DNA of 64,000 nt from positions 8,308,001-8,372,000 of the forward strand of contig NC_065877.1 of assembly GCF_933775445.1 (NCBI RefSeq), given 5' to 3'. Under the pieces are notes generated by a model that did not search any database, was not told where the DNA came from, and saw nothing but the letters and a program-made list of their open reading frames with translations. Made by a program: the position numbers and the translations under genes. This document shows, piece after piece, positions 12,041 to 25,408 of the stretch (positions are counted from its first letter, which is position 1; each line of letters starts with the position of its first letter). The DNA is from Argentina anserina (Eukaryota; Streptophyta; Magnoliopsida; Rosales; Rosaceae).

Positions 12041-14602
12041 TAATTTAGCTTGCATGGCAAGTATGGTACCCCGTTTTCTGGTTCCCAGATTGGTTGTATA
12101 TTGAGCATAATGCTCAGTGATTTGCTCAAAACGTATCCTTAACGAAGCTAAGTAGCAAAGATATTGAACCAAACCAACAGGCTACATAACTTATGCACAT
12201 TAAGTTATACAGTGTTATAATAACAATTGGCTGTTAAATTGATTGTGTTGGAAAAGGAGGGTGGGGATGTGGACAACGTGGGGGGGGGGGTGGGGGGTGG
12301 GGGTTTAATAGTATAGGAGAGTACAGAGGAGACTACCATGTTGCCTGATTGATTCACTCATGGGTAAAGTAAAAGGTAATAAAGTGAGAAGCATTGACCA
12401 AAAAAAAAAGGTGAGAAGCCGGAATCCTCGGCTTTGGGTACAATTCTGGAAAAGGATGGGATAGGGGCCAATGGTCTGAAGTCTGAACCATATTATGTTT
12501 TTGTAGTTTAGCATCTTGGTGTTTTTATGAGCGCAGCAGCTAAGCGTGAAAAAGTCTCTTGTACTCTTCTCTATTCCTCTGTAACACCATTCATTATTCC
12601 ACCGGTCACCTTTTCCAACCCTCCAATTTTTACCATACTAACTTGGTAAGGACTTCTTCTTCTTCTTCTTCTTCTTAACCAAGAGCTTGTTTTAAATATT
12701 TCACTAACTAAATTATGCCACGCAAAATTGCAAATAAATGAGAGCTTCTACTCTAGTACTCTTTGTCCGGTGTTGAGTTAAAAAGTTAGGACGCTTCTTT
12801 TCCCTACTTTTCAAAAATAGAATTGAATTTCCATCAACGTCGTCGAGTTTTAAACACGGGAATAAAAGTTCAACAGCTAGACTCATACTAACTCAATCAC
12901 CTAATAGTTTACATGATCATATTTAAAATTTCTATTATTTTCAGTCCAGTGTATGTTAAGGATCATCGTAAGCGCAACCAATCATAATAATTTTTTATTC
13001 AAGATATTTCGTTACTTATGCATCTGAAAATTAAACTTTATTGACTACACAATGTTCATGACTTAAAATTTCTTTGTAACATAATAATCTAGAAATAATT
13101 GTTCGTTTTATTTAAAGCATAAAAAAGCAATTACGTTGCTGGCAAACTCTTCTTCTTTGGGTAATTACTTGTGAGTCTTTCCTGAGTATCTCGCTTTCTT
13201 TCCACAAAATTCAAGGGCTAGGAGTGGCTGCTTGCTGTCACCTACGACTGGTGTATATCTGTGAAAAACCTGATCATCTCGTATCATCTGAGATAAGGAT
13301 TTTGATATGAAGCAGATGAATAGCGACCTTTAACTCTATCTCTCTGAAGCGAGCTCAGTTTCGTACGTACTGTTCATTACTCTACAGCTGTGCCCCTCTT
13401 CGTCTGCGTCTGCAGCATCTCTGCCGACCTCTCTGGTCTTTCTGCACTACTGCTCTGAATGCATGCATTCTTATATGTATATATATATGCTTATGGGTTT
13501 TAGGTGAGGAAAGTTTCACCGTTGACTGTTCTTATATGTACATGGCCGGGAGGCCAGAGCACAGTAGGAAATGAAGAAGAAGATCACCTCGTGATTTGCA
13601 TACCTCTCTCTCCCTCTGGGGTGGTCACTATTCCAGGTCAAGTAAAATTATTAAACCTGGGTTCCATGTTGGATATGAAACCAACCAGATCTAGACTCGT
13701 TCAATGTGTGGTTGGCCTCTCTAACTCCGTTTTGTCTATAATGCTTTAAGTCGGAAGATGATAGTTCAGTCATTTTCACCATTAACCTTTTCTCCTCCCC
13801 GCTGTTTTGGTTTTGTTTTAATTCGTTTGATTGAATGATCATCCACTTATAGTTATATCAGTTGATGATAGGATGAGCTATTAACCGGCTAGGCTAAGGC
13901 TAGCTAGTCTGTAAAACCGACCTAAACCCACAATAAAAGTAAGGAACCAAGGATCGTTAGTAAATTCAGTACCCTATTCTCTTGTTACTGGGCAGTACTA
14001 AGTTTTCTGTCAGACATATAGGCATATATCAAATTTTAACATTGATAATCCCGACTTATATCAAATTTATAGACGAAACTTAACCATTACTGTTCATATT
14101 TATAAATCATGGGTATCGAACATTAATAAATTTTGTTATTTTGATCAGAAATTTTAATTGATTTGACTTTTTTTTTTTGAGGTAATATGTTCTGATGCTC
14201 ATAGAGATTCACAAATTAAACCGATGAAGATGCGGCCTTGTGACCGAAAGTTTAATTTAGATATTACTTAGCTTTAGAGAGCTTCGTTTAAACCTCAATA
14301 TTTTTAAATTGTCCCATTTGTAGTTCAAATTTAATCTTTGAGAAACTATTAGTATTTGTAGCATTGAACTAGATATGTGCTCATCGTATAGTACCGTATC
14401 GTTGTTGGACTCGTCATCTAATTCGAATTAGGACTAGCCTTTGATTAGGGATTCACACTCCTTGTTGTATTGAGATACGTAACACTACAACACACCTTAC
14501 ACCCACAGCTAAATTTCTCATCAATATAATCCTCCAGATTACCAGAATGTCTCGGTTGTTTGCGCGAAAAAAAAAAACTATGCATGGGTGCTTTATCTAA
14601 AA
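12041..14602. other. intergenic DNA after AP2
   Basis: No supportable gene. It holds a G-rich tract (12280-12303), a CTT repeat near 12655-12677 and AT-rich DNA. The more complex stretch 13140-13760 has a short open frame at 13504-13749 without recognisable motifs; it could be a non-coding transcript but nothing proves it. Confidence 0.45.
12280..12303 (+). repeat. G-tract with G-quadruplex potential
   Basis: Eleven consecutive G, then T, six G, T and five G form a near-continuous guanine tract able in principle to fold into a G-quadruplex. It is conspicuous in an otherwise AT-rich region. Confidence 0.8.
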
Positions 14603-15385
14603 TGGCGTAGTTACAAACGGGCTACGGTGGGTTGTAACCAATCTCAAATTTTCAAAAAAATTGACTTTGTAGCTAAATTTTAGTGTAAATTATTAAGTTT
14701 TGGTTCATTTATATTTTTATCAACTATAAACTATTTCTTTTATTGCTTTTTATAGAGAATTAGGTCAGTATTTCATCTTCTTTTTTCTTTACCCGTTGCT
14801 TCTCTAAAGCGGCTGCTCTTATCTCTCCCGTGACCAGGTAAGAGTCCATACTCTTGGGTATTAAGCCATTAAGGTATACTCATATGATTGTGATTTAATT
14901 CCCCATGCTAATTGATTGATGCCCTAAGTCAAATTGATTTGAACTCAATAAGATATCATGATTCTCATCGCACTATAATTAAATTAGGATTATATATGGT
15001 CATATGGATATGTACGTTTGCGAATTGTAGTCTGGTTGAGGCTTAAAGGCTTAAAGCACAGTGTGTTATATTATATGATTTACTTTTATGCTATAATACA
15101 TGGTTGATTGAAAAATTAACAATGACAAAATTTGTTTCTATTCAAGAGCGAATGGTGCAATTTGACTAGATATGTTATTATGTCTTGGATGTACGTTCGT
15201 TATCAAAATTTTATTAAGGTTATAGTGATGATTTTGTTTATTATTCAATTAGCTACGTGATTTTATGACATATATAGTTATCTTAATATATGGTTTAAAT
15301 TAAAAAGAAAATATATGTAGTGAATGTTCATTGAATATTTTTTTTTCTAGCCCACCCCAAATCATAATTCTAGCTCCGCCATTGC
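14603..15385. mobile_element. candidate non-autonomous DNA transposon
   Basis: The left end reads TGGCGTAGTTACAAACGG and then GGTGGGTTG. The reverse complement of the right end reads TGGCGGAGCTAGAATTATG and then GGGGTGGGCTAG. These are imperfect inverted ends about 780 bp apart around AT-rich non-coding DNA. Similar TGGCGGAGC...GGGTGGGC ends occur on hAT-like plant repeats (recollection). I found no convincing target duplication, so the call is tentative. Confidence 0.3.
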
Positions 15386-15981
15386 ATAGTTTTTCCAGAT
15401 TACCAGAAGTGGAGAGTGATACTTAGACTATATCTTTTAAAAACGAATTGCATGTCCCCTTAGGACATATTTCTACTTGTGTATGTTTCAATGTTTGCGT
15501 ATGATCGAGGCATCAATAAGTTCATCCAAGCTCCACTCACCTCTACTAGAGCTCTGTTGATAGCTACAGCTCTCAACAGTACGTAGTAGTAACCTATGCT
15601 ACATATTAATTAGTAAAATGGCAGATTGGTTACTGCGTTATCTCTTCTCTAGATTAGTAAACTCGATCCATGTATCATGCATCTTACTTTGTCCTGGCAC
15701 TAGCTTTTCATTTACTGATGGTTAATTGTGCGCAGATAACATGTTTGTTCCCAAAATTATTTATCATAACTCAAGGTGAAGATGTAAAACGTAACCAACC
15801 AGCTTCTTTATGCAGCCACAGTAGAAACATATCCTTATTCTCTCTGGCATGGAGAGACAACACAACACAGAAAACACATAATGTTGTTGCCAACTTGCTA
15901 TGCTCCTTCATTCACCTATTCCAATTTCCAACCAGAAATTTGATGAATCATACTATAGAGTGGTCCGATATATATATATTA

Positions 15982-16281
15982 GAGAGCGGACGTCCATGTG
16001 CACTAAAAGTGCAGACATTGCCGCTTCCGACGGCACGGAAGGTGCCGGCCGTGTTTCCCCTTTCCCAGCGCTCTTATCTATGTCAGTCAAACCTCCATCA
16101 TCGGTCTATGGCGGTTGAAATTTGTAAAGTTTCATAAAATTCAATTTATAAGAAATTTGTAGATTTCGGCCGTCATATGCCGGTGATGGAGTTTCAACCA
16201 GCATAGACATGAGCGCCGGAAGGGTGAGCACTGCCGGCACCAACTGCGATGTCGGTCGCTAGAGCGCCGATGTCCGCTCTC
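15982..16281. mobile_element. fold-back MITE-like element 1
   Basis: About 300 bp that folds on itself. The left end GAGAGCGGACGTCC pairs with the right end GGATGTCCGCTCTC... read in reverse (the inner bases differ slightly: GATGTCCGCTCTC). The arms then align imperfectly through GTGCCGG, CCAGCGCTC / CCGGCGCTC, TCTATG and GAAA...CTCCATCA blocks to a centre near 16130-16150. GC content is far above the flanks, which are TA microsatellite on both sides. It encodes nothing. A target duplication cannot be resolved in the TA-rich flanks. Confidence 0.75.
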
Positions 16282-16332
16282 GATCCTATATGTATATGTA
16301 TATATATATATATATACACCAGGTTTTTCACA

Positions 16333-16715
16333 TAAGGAGGTCTTTATCTTGGCTTAAGGTACATATTTTCATTTTTGACCAACTTTTCGATCGAGTTTTC
16401 ATCTCCACGTCCAATATCTAGGGTATAATATATAGATCAGCTCTACAAAATTTCAGCCGATTTTATGATCATTAAGGTATCTAACTAATCAAAACCAATG
16501 AACGTATTGAATTTTCCAAACCTGAACCATTCATATTTTGAATAGAAAATCGAAGTTATGAGTACCTTAACGGTTATGGAATCGGCTGAAATTTTGTGGA
16601 GATGATCTATACTTTATTACCTATATATGTGACGGTTGAAATGTGAAAAGTCGATCGAAAAGTTAGTCAAAAATGAAAATCCGTATCTTAAACTAAAATA
16701 AAAACCTCCTCCTTA
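16333..16715. mobile_element. fold-back MITE-like element 2
   Basis: About 383 bp with a TAAGGAGG left end and a CCTCCTTAC right end. Long arms pair around a centre near 16520; shared blocks include TTTTCATTTTTGAC, AACTTTTCGATCGA, TATAGATCA and CACAAAATTTCAGCCGAT-like stretches (ACAAAATTTCAGCCGATT left, CAAAATTTCAGCCGATTC right). It is unrelated to its neighbour 50 bp away. It encodes nothing. The family is not identified. Confidence 0.8.
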
Positions 16716-19700
16716 CCTAGGATTTATATATATATCTTATCAATGGGTTGGTAGGTTTAATTTTTTTTCCACCAGATCATAGTCATCATACATAGAATAG
16801 TAGCGTGAAACAGTATGCCGGAGCCTATAGCTCAAAGGGTAGTCAGTTAGACACCATATTCATATCTCACCTAACAAGTACCCAAGTATCTAAACTGACA
16901 TAGGCTAGTTAGCTCGAATCTTCAGAATTTTTCTTGACAGGTCGATGAGTCATAATCAAAGCCTCCTCCTACGTACATGCATGCTGCTGCTACTAGTAAC
17001 TAGTTCCCATCTATAGCATAGAATGACGAGTGAGATTAATGGATTATCCAGTACCAGTTTTAAATGTTTTCTCTGTATTTATGCAAGCTTCGCTTTTCTA
17101 GGGCAAATAGTGGCTTCAATAATGAAAAGAGCATTGGACAACAGAATAAAACTATAGGGAATTATTAACGTTATACCACCCCGTAGCTTCCCGTCGGCTA
17201 AATCCTTACGGTGGTTATTTCGAAATTTCTACGGATTACACAATCTTTTAAAAACAAATTTAGGTAAATATATTTCCCACTAACCACAATCTTATCCTAA
17301 ATTTCTAAATTTTAGGTACATATTATTTTCTTTATTTATTTATTTTTATTTCTAGGTCATTTTAGAGACTAAAATTTTGATAAAGTTCTTAACACCAAAA
17401 TCACGTTTCTCATTATAATAGTGGAGATAGGGGGACTGTCCTAGAGTCGTCTTCTCAATTTTTCAGTTAGGGTTTGAAGTTTCTACAAAATTGTTCCATT
17501 AATAGTTCTACTATCACCAGCACCTTTTATCTTCAAATTAATTCTCTTAAATATCCAAGTATTTGTTTCCTACTTTTGGATTGAACTTTTGGTCATATAT
17601 GACAAAAAATCCGATGGTTTTGATGAGGTGCCTAACTGGTATGGTGGATTCCATAAGATTACGTACACTGGATTAACATTGTAATGAAGCAATGCAAATT
17701 GATGTTGTTTCCTCAACGGTTACCTGCTAATCCTTGATAGGATGAGAGCAGTTCAATTATTTAACATCAAGCACTAATTGCAGGACATTTTTATTCAGCT
17801 ATCAACTACTGCAATAGTACCTTAAGCTGATCTTCTTTACGTTTCAATTAACAAATATGCCCGTCTCATTTGGACATTTGCATTACAAGATACTAGCATT
17901 GTAGTTGTGCGATGCACATGTTATTTGTAAATTGTATACATGCATCACATCATTTATTTATTAATAGAATAAAAATGAGAAAATCATTTGTAATATTTTT
18001 TATTAAAGTATAATTCTTTTATATAATTGCGTTTAATACAAAGGGTATTAGTAGGCTAGTTTTATAAAAGATTTGTCTTAACGTTTTTTCAATGACCTTA
18101 CGAGAGAGCTCTAGGGTTTCGGAAATATTTTCATTCTATGTCTAGTGGCGCGTCTTAGCGGCGTTGTCATTGGATGGGGCTACCCAGTTTTCGTTTGCGT
18201 TGATAGGAGAAGCTGTGTGGTGGCCAGATCAGAGAGGATTTCCATGGGTGTGGCTCAAGTTCGAGGATTTGCATTGTTGATGTTGTCGTTGGGGGTTGGG
18301 ATCGTCGATGGCAAAAAAGATTGTTGGATCGGTGTGGAGTCTGATTGCTTCCAGATGTTGGTCGGATTCGGTGATATGGTTGATCCGGCTAACCGTGAAA
18401 CTTGGAGTATCAGTCCAGATCGAGGTGCTGACGATCTTGGTAAAGCGTGGTACTTGGTGGAGGCTTGCCGTCGTCGATGGAACAATGGCAACGACTTGGT
18501 GGTCACACGGCGCCGGTGATCGGGATGCGGGTGTGGAGGGACGACGGTGCTGTCGTGGTTGGCTATGAGGGTCATGCATCCTCCTGGTCATCTCTTTTAA
18601 TTTGAGCCTGGCCATATCTGATGGGCCCGATCTGAGCTAGTAATAAGGGTTTGGCTCACATTGTAAGTCCTGCCCAGTTTTTTTTAGTTAATTCTTTAAT
18701 TTTCGTATTGTTTGCATGTTTTGTTTGAAATTAGGTCATATCTTAGTTGTGTAGGTCGGGCTTTGTATATGTGAGTGCACTTCTAATGACTTGTATGCTC
18801 TAGGTAGTTAGCGAGTTCATTATTTTGTCAAATAGTCGTTGCCACTTAGTGGTAGAGTGAAGCTAAGTGTCGTCAAATTTATTTAGGCGGTGGGGTGAAA
18901 CTAAGTATCGTCGGATTTTTTTTTCTGACAGCAACATAGTGGGAAAGTTGTGGTATTAAGTAATCGAGTTGTCTTTCCACTATGTCACCGCTATTTTGAA
19001 GCAAATAGAATAGCTATTAGAGCATTCTTTGCTAGTTGGTCATTAGTTAATTACAAGTTTGTAGAGATATCTGATATTATTTTAGATATTTGTAATCAGG
19101 AGTTTAGGCTTTGTAATAAGGGATATTTGTTTCATCAATCAAGGTTCAAGAGTAGCCTCACAAGCCCTCCTTTTAAAAAAAGATTTGTCTTTTACAGTTT
19201 TAATCCTTGATATCTTTTATTTTAACAAATCACATTTTTACATGGGTAATATAGGGAGTTTAATTTTTTGTGTGAAGATGTTGACACCAAAATTAGGCTT
19301 CCAGTTAATCTACACATTATGTGAGAAATGTATAAAATTAATCAACGATAAAAGCCTGCCCTAAAAATGAAAGAGTATGAAGACGAACAACCATGGATGA
19401 CCGAAAGAAATCAGAGAATGTGACACATGTTTTTTGAAGACGACTATTAAATTTAAACATGAACAATTTGATAATTTCATAACAATTCAAGTCTTAAGTA
19501 TAGTAAACATGAATATTACCTAACCTTAATTTGTTCCATTTCACTCTCAAGCGATGAGTGTGCTTTGGAAGACCAAGGGAGGGAAACGGGCATTATATGG
19601 CCCGAATATCGAAGAATTCAACCTTGCTACCAAAAAAACACATATAGGGACCAAAAACAATTTGTGGGACCGGTGGCTCAATATTTTTTTAGTTAAAAGC

Positions 19701-21328
19701 ACAGAAGGCCCAATAATAGATGTATAGGCAGTTGCTGAGGTCAGCAGGCCGATGTTAGCGTGCTGATGTCACCTATCTGTTGTACATAAAATACAAACAT
19801 ATAGCCACACAGCCATAATGACAAGACCTATAAAAATGTAAACATTATCGGCTCCAGAATTAATGATATTTTCGTTTTAATAAGTGGTTTTATCCTAGGT
19901 ATCATGAAGACTGTCGTGAGTTCTCACAACTTCTTGACATGCATGTAAGATGGTGGCCGGTACGTAAGAACTATTTTACATTTGTTGTTGTACTTTTAGC
20001 CCCGATTAATCTGAAAGTCATATGATTCGTTCCCTTCTTTCTTGTAGTTGATCACGCCAAAACCTAGGGTTTCATACAATTCAATGGTAGCGAACCTTAG
20101 TTTCTATGTGCGTGGACCGACGGTGCAGTTGGAGTTTGGATTTGGTGTCACATGGTGGCAGCTATGGTGTGACAGGGACTAACGCGTGCAAGAGTCACAA
20201 AATTGTAGGGATTGGACAATTGTAAATTTGGATTGGGATGATCGACCTCCGTGACCACTGGTTTGTGGATGGTGTGAGGCAGTGTTCAACGCAAGAACTC
20301 TACTTGGGCTCCGGCAACGTTCAAGGGGTGTGGTCTTGAGTCGAGGTCCTAGGTCAGGAGCGCAAGGTCCTTGCGCCATCATGAACCTTAAGACTTCTGG
20401 GCAACCACTGGATTGCACTAGTGAGTAGAGGCTCCACCTGCGATCATCTCGAGTTTTAAGGAGTTGGGCCTTTGAGCTTCCACTTTTCTCTTTCTTCTCA
20501 GACTTGGGTTGGGTCCTTGATTACATTTGAAATTGAGTGGTATCTCTAAAATAAATTGTTGTTTGGGCAAACCTATCCACCTATTTACTTTAATGGACAT
20601 CTTAGGTACCAAACTTGTCAGGATAGTTATTTTGTCACGAGGACATAAGTTTTGACATTCTCTCGTCACATGTTCACCTGTAGTTTTAGATTGTCAACCA
20701 TTTTAGATTCAGTTTTGATGTTTCCACAGTTTGTTTAATATAAGTAGTTCATCAATCGTGATTAAGTTTGTTAGTTTCTGAGTTTGAATCGGCTTGTTAG
20801 CTCTTATGTTTTGACCTTTATCGGCTTTTTCTAGCTCTTACCAGTAGAAAAAGTTGAAGAAATAAAAAAACTATTGCAACTTTCAGGGCTAAAATTTTCC
20901 CACCAGAATTGGAAATGGCCCAAGGTTTAGCCCTTGGGATAGAGAGAAGTTTGGTCCCTCGCTGAATATAAGCATCCTTTTACAAAACAGGAGCTTAAGC
21001 CCAAAACTCATGAGTTGAATTTCAAGGATTCAAGGTCAAACATTCAGTGCTCAGGAAGTTTAGAGTTCGGAGCTTAAGGCTCAACACCTCCAGAAATGAT
21101 ATCTATCTCATACGGCAATTTGCCAAAAACTTCAGCAACAGGAAAAACCAATATATCTGGTCGATGCAAGTAGCATGATAATGCATGAAATCTGACAAAT
21201 CTTACACGGATAGACAGACATCACCACAAACCATGAAGCTTGATGGCGGACATTAAAGGTAACTACTTGGTGTCAAATTAGAAACAGCAAAATTCCAGAA
21301 GCAGCCAAATGAAATCTTCTTTCTTTAT
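16716..21328. other. gene-free stretch with unidentified repeats
   Basis: No intact gene. Two less AT-rich blocks stand out, 18090-18660 and 20040-20660. Both are rich in TGG/GGT codon-like text with short open frames on both strands and resemble decayed retroelement leader or LINE fragments, but I cannot identify a domain. The rest is AT-rich. Confidence 0.4.
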
Positions 21329-22367
21329 GTCCCAGTTTGGCAGTGATTCTTGGGTTACTTTTGGGATCAAAAGTGATTCCGGTCAAATCACATGGTGTTT
21401 GGTGAGACACTAACTTTAAGCTTTTAGGACAATCTGATTCTCCCCGCACATCAGTATTTGAGAAACAGCTCTATGGTTGGTTTCCAAAGCCAATTCTGAA
21501 AAAACACGGAACATGATACAATAGCCTTTTAATGAAATTTTCAAATTCTTAATTTTGTCCTCATTCTAATTTGAATATCCACCTAACAGTTAAATCCTAC
21601 AAACTTTTCTCACTTTCTCCTTGTCATCCTCTCTGTCGTCAAACGGAATAGATGAAACCACATCATCGATCTCATCACCAACGCTCAAAGTATCAATCAA
21701 CCTATCGGCCAAGTTCTCTTCAGACCGTAAAGGTAATATCTATCTCATGACATTCTTTTCGATTGATAGATGGATGAACTATGCAATTTAGTTATGGATG
21801 ATTATACGAATTTATGTTGTTTTCCAAGTGATTCTTTTTTATTTTTGTATCTGGGTGTGAATTTGTGGTTTGAAGTTGTTGTAGTGAACTGAAGCATGAT
21901 CATTTCAAATTCTGATTTTTATGAGAATCATTACTAGTTTTGGGTGAGGAGAGACTATTTTCTTAGATCAACATTCAATAGCTTTTTGGTGCTTTCATAA
22001 TGTGCCAAAACAAATAGAGTAGGAACTGGTGTAGTATAAAAGTAATTTTAGGAATATGTATTGTTGTGTGTGATTAGGATGCTGGCACACATACTTTGTT
22101 CTCCATGATTAGTTGCAGCTTTATTTTTTCTTGTTTGTTTTTTCCCCCTTGCCTCGAAGTCATTTGATGTTTACATACTTTGTCATGATACCATATACCA
22201 TAACTGATTTTAGAATATACATTTTTTCCACATTCTTATTATGAATCCCTACCAAACTGTGCCGTTATGCTATCAACAAATTTGGTACATGTCCTTGTTA
22301 TTAAAATTATATTGCATTGCTGAATTTGAGATGTGAATCAAAAGTTTAATATTTATAGGTTAACAGT

Positions 22368-23405
22368 ATGGGAAAGAAGAAAGCAAAGGGTACTGAAAAT
22401 AAAGGAACTGGAAAACCAAAAGCCACATGGCCAGATGACTGAGATGAGTTAGTAGCTACATTTTGTGATATAGCCGTTAAGGAAGTTGAAAAGGGAAATA
22501 GGTCATGTACTCATTTTGATAAAAAAAAAAGGATGGTAAAATGTTGTCAAAGCCTTCAAAGAGAAAACATGATGGGATTATTTGAAACCTCAATTAAAAA
22601 ACAAATGGGATGCACTTAAAATGGATTGAAGATTGTGGACTTCACTATTGCAACAAGAAACTGGTATTTGATGGGATCCTGTGAAGAAGACTTTTGATGC
22701 AACTCCTGAATAACGGGATGCAAAAGTAATCAAGAAACTTGTTTTTTTTCTTTAGACATTCTTTATTCAAGTATGAATAATGTTTTTAATCTTACTATTC
22801 AGTACTTTATTTTTATGCATTTATTTTCTTAAAAATATTATTCTTTTCAGAAAAACTAGGAATATCGCAAATTTCAGGATGTAGGAATTAATCCTTAGAT
22901 GATGGAAGTTTATGATAATATGTTCTTGGGTACCACAGCTCTAGGTGAGTCTGTTATGATTCCTTTAGCTTCCACATATGTTGAAGATGTGGTGGAGGAT
23001 TCTGAGCATAATATTGTGGAAGATGTTTTTGATGATACTGAGGATCATGAGCAAGGTAATCAAGATAGAGGAAGAAAGAGAACAAACTTGGAGAGGCAAA
23101 GTGGAGCTAATAAAAGGAAAGGAGTTTTGGGAGGTGCTAAAGAGAAGAAAATAAAGGTAGGACTTGCTATAAAATTGTCCAAACAAATTGATCATCTTGT
23201 TGATGTAGTTGAGAGTAAGAGTACGGCGACATCAGTCCCTACAAGTGCACAAGGAACTAGTATTCAAGAGGTTATGCAAGTCGTTTCAAGTTTACCGGGA
23301 GTTGAAGTTGGTACCAAATTGTGGTGGTTTGCGACTGAGTTGTTTTGTTCCCAAGAGAAGAGAGATATGTTCTCTATTATGACTAATTCGGATCTAAAGC
23401 TATAG
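22368..23405 (+). pseudogene. Harbinger ORF1, Myb/SANT-like protein, broken
   Basis: Starts MGKKKAKGTENKG. It runs into a Myb/SANT-like DNA-binding region (WPDD, then a TGA stop, then DELVATFC) with the family signatures HFDKK, LKNKWDALK-like text and GWDPVKKTFDATPE readable across frames. Several stops and a frameshift lie at 22440-22740. The second half is an open run from 22899 to 23405, acidic and then basic (RKRTNLERQSGANKRKG), typical of the ORF1 C-terminal region. In PIF/Harbinger elements ORF1 helps the transposase enter the nucleus and bind the ends (established knowledge). Non-functional here. Confidence 0.75.
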
Positions 23406-23879
23406 TTTTTTGTTCTTAATCAAAAGAAAGTTGATCATTTCTTTATAATTTGAAAGTTTTATCATTAGACCATGACAGACCATAAGGCCTTCTTTATTAA
23501 TGGTTTTTTTATACTGGTTTGTGCTTACTCTCAGATTTATTAAGGATGTGCAATTTTTTTCATTGGCGTAATTGTGATGATTCCCAAATCTATTGAGAAT
23601 ATGTAATTTTATTTTCATTGGCTTGTGATGATGATGTCTTTTTTATATGCTAATTTTCTTTATATAGGTGTCTGTTTTTTCTTTGTCAATATGTTGGTTT
23701 CTGTTAGTAGTACTTTCTTAATCTTTTGCATTAGTTTGCTTCTGTTTGTATTAATGGTGTGCCCAAATTAATGGTGTGATCAGTAATATTGTTTAGGGTT
23801 CAATAAAGTATGTTTTTGAAACAACTGAAGTTTTGGCTATGTTTTTCTATATTTGGGTGGAGGTGAGACAAATAGGAAC

Positions 23880-24327
23880 ACTCAACAACGTTTTCAACGA
23901 TCGTGAGAAATGGTGAACAAGTATTTTAGCGTGATGCTAGATATATTCTACAACATGACAAATGTGCTCATAAAACCGGTGGATCCCGAATGTAGGAGCA
24001 TTCAAAAAGAAATTAAAAGTGACACAAGATACATGCCTCATTCTAAGGTATGTATGATGTACGTAATATCCAATTCTTGTTACTTTGTTAGCATACTTTT
24101 TTTTAATCTTGTGATCAAAATAAAAATCTATTTAAATTTGGTAGGATTGTATTGAGGCGATTGATGGTGTTTATGTGCAAGCTTTGATTTCTCCAATCGA
24201 ACAAGTGCCATATATTGGTAGAAAAGAGACACCAACCCAAAATGTGATGGATGTATGCAACTTCAATATGAAATTCACATTTGTTTGTGCATGGTACGAA
24301 GACACTCCCCATGATAGTAGAATATGG
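23880..24327 (+). pseudogene. Harbinger DDE transposase fragment
   Basis: Two exon-like segments, about 23880-24047 and 24145-24327, are separated by a GT-AG intron. The first carries RYMPHSK; the second reads DCIEAIDGVY, then PYIGRK, TQNVM, FTFVCAW and HDSRI. These are the N-terminal two-thirds of the DDE_4 catalytic fold, with the first two catalytic aspartates (AID and HDS) kept. A TGA interrupts the start near 23903, and everything beyond HDSRIW, including the catalytic glutamate, is gone. Cannot encode active transposase. Confidence 0.85.
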
Positions 24328-25225
24328 TATATTGTATAGTATACCATACCAATATTAAAATATGATACGGTACGTGTTACAGATTTTCGTATATCATAGT
24401 ATACCGTATATGCCGATTTATATTATATTAAATTATTATATTAAAAAATATCTTTAAATTTCAACCGTAGATTTATTGGAAAATAAATCCAAACCGTAGA
24501 AATCTACTAACATTAATCTAATCTCTCTCAGCCTCACACTTTCAGTCACTTCTGAGTTTTCTGATTTCCCTCTCTCACTTCTCGATCTGCTTCTTTTCCT
24601 CTCTCACTTTGTCGTAGACCTATTGTTCTTTGATTCGCCGCCCGCCAAATACACTCATTATCTCGTCTTTTTTGTCAAGTACACTTTTTTTCTCGTCTTC
24701 AATTTATTTATTTAGTTATGAATGAATCGATTCAATCGAATTATCAATATGTATTTAAGCAATTTATGCTATTATTGTACATAATGTTATTACGCAAAAA
24801 TTTGAGGTAGGAAAAGGCGGCCCAAGTACAAATATTTAGACCTATCAATAACACCATCACTGCCTTCAACATGTCAACATATCTCGCCTTTAAACCTTTC
24901 ATTTTTTTTTCAATCATTTTGAGAATTTGTTAGTACTTTGACAGTTTGGCTATTTGAACTTTAGCTTTCAATTTATGACTTTGTATTTGGTTGAAGTTGT
25001 ATTGTTATTTCACTTATTTATTATTACTTATTTAGATTTGACCTTTAAACTTTTAGGCCATAAATATGTTGGTAGAAGCTTATTACCAACCGTACCACTC
25101 AATTGGTATATCAACGTTATTGGTTAGTATAAATGGTAGATCTTTCATACTAATTATATATTAGTTGATATATGATATTGGAAAATTAAGGTTAGTATAC
25201 CAACCAATCTACCCCTAATTATACC
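24328..25225. mobile_element. probable nested insertion in the Harbinger element
   Basis: The transposase frame stops abruptly and is followed by about 900 bp of unrelated AT-rich DNA. It opens with ATGGTATATTGTATAGTATACC and related GGTATAC text and ends with TAGTATACCAACCAATC, giving weak inverted similarity of the GGTATAC type seen on some hAT elements. Boundaries are approximate; a simple deletion of the transposase end is an alternative. Confidence 0.35.
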
Positions 25226-25260
25226 ACTCCAAAGCACTTTTAACTTACAACTTACCAAAC

Positions 25261-25408
25261 ACTCAAAATTAATTTTCGGTCTCACAACAATTTTTAAAAT
25301 AGTTCACCAAACACCTTAACTAATTCCTCTCACAATAGCTTTAAAAACAATTATGCTCACTACTCAAAATTGATTTTCGGTCTTGTAACAATTTCTAAAA
25401 CAGTTCAC
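25261..25408. repeat. subterminal direct repeat of Harbinger element
   Basis: A roughly 47-bp unit (ACTCAAAATTAATTTTCGG... to ...AGTTCAC) occurs at 25261-25307 and again with a few changes at 25362-25408. Subterminal repeats of this kind can be transposase binding sites. Confidence 0.7.

Noticed and set aside
15670..16137. 155-codon open frame
   Set aside because: Its second half lies in a fold-back element and the rest shows no family; chance frame.
18145..18615. Overlapping 90-128-codon frames on both strands
   Set aside because: Mutually overlapping text without domains; more likely a decayed repeat.
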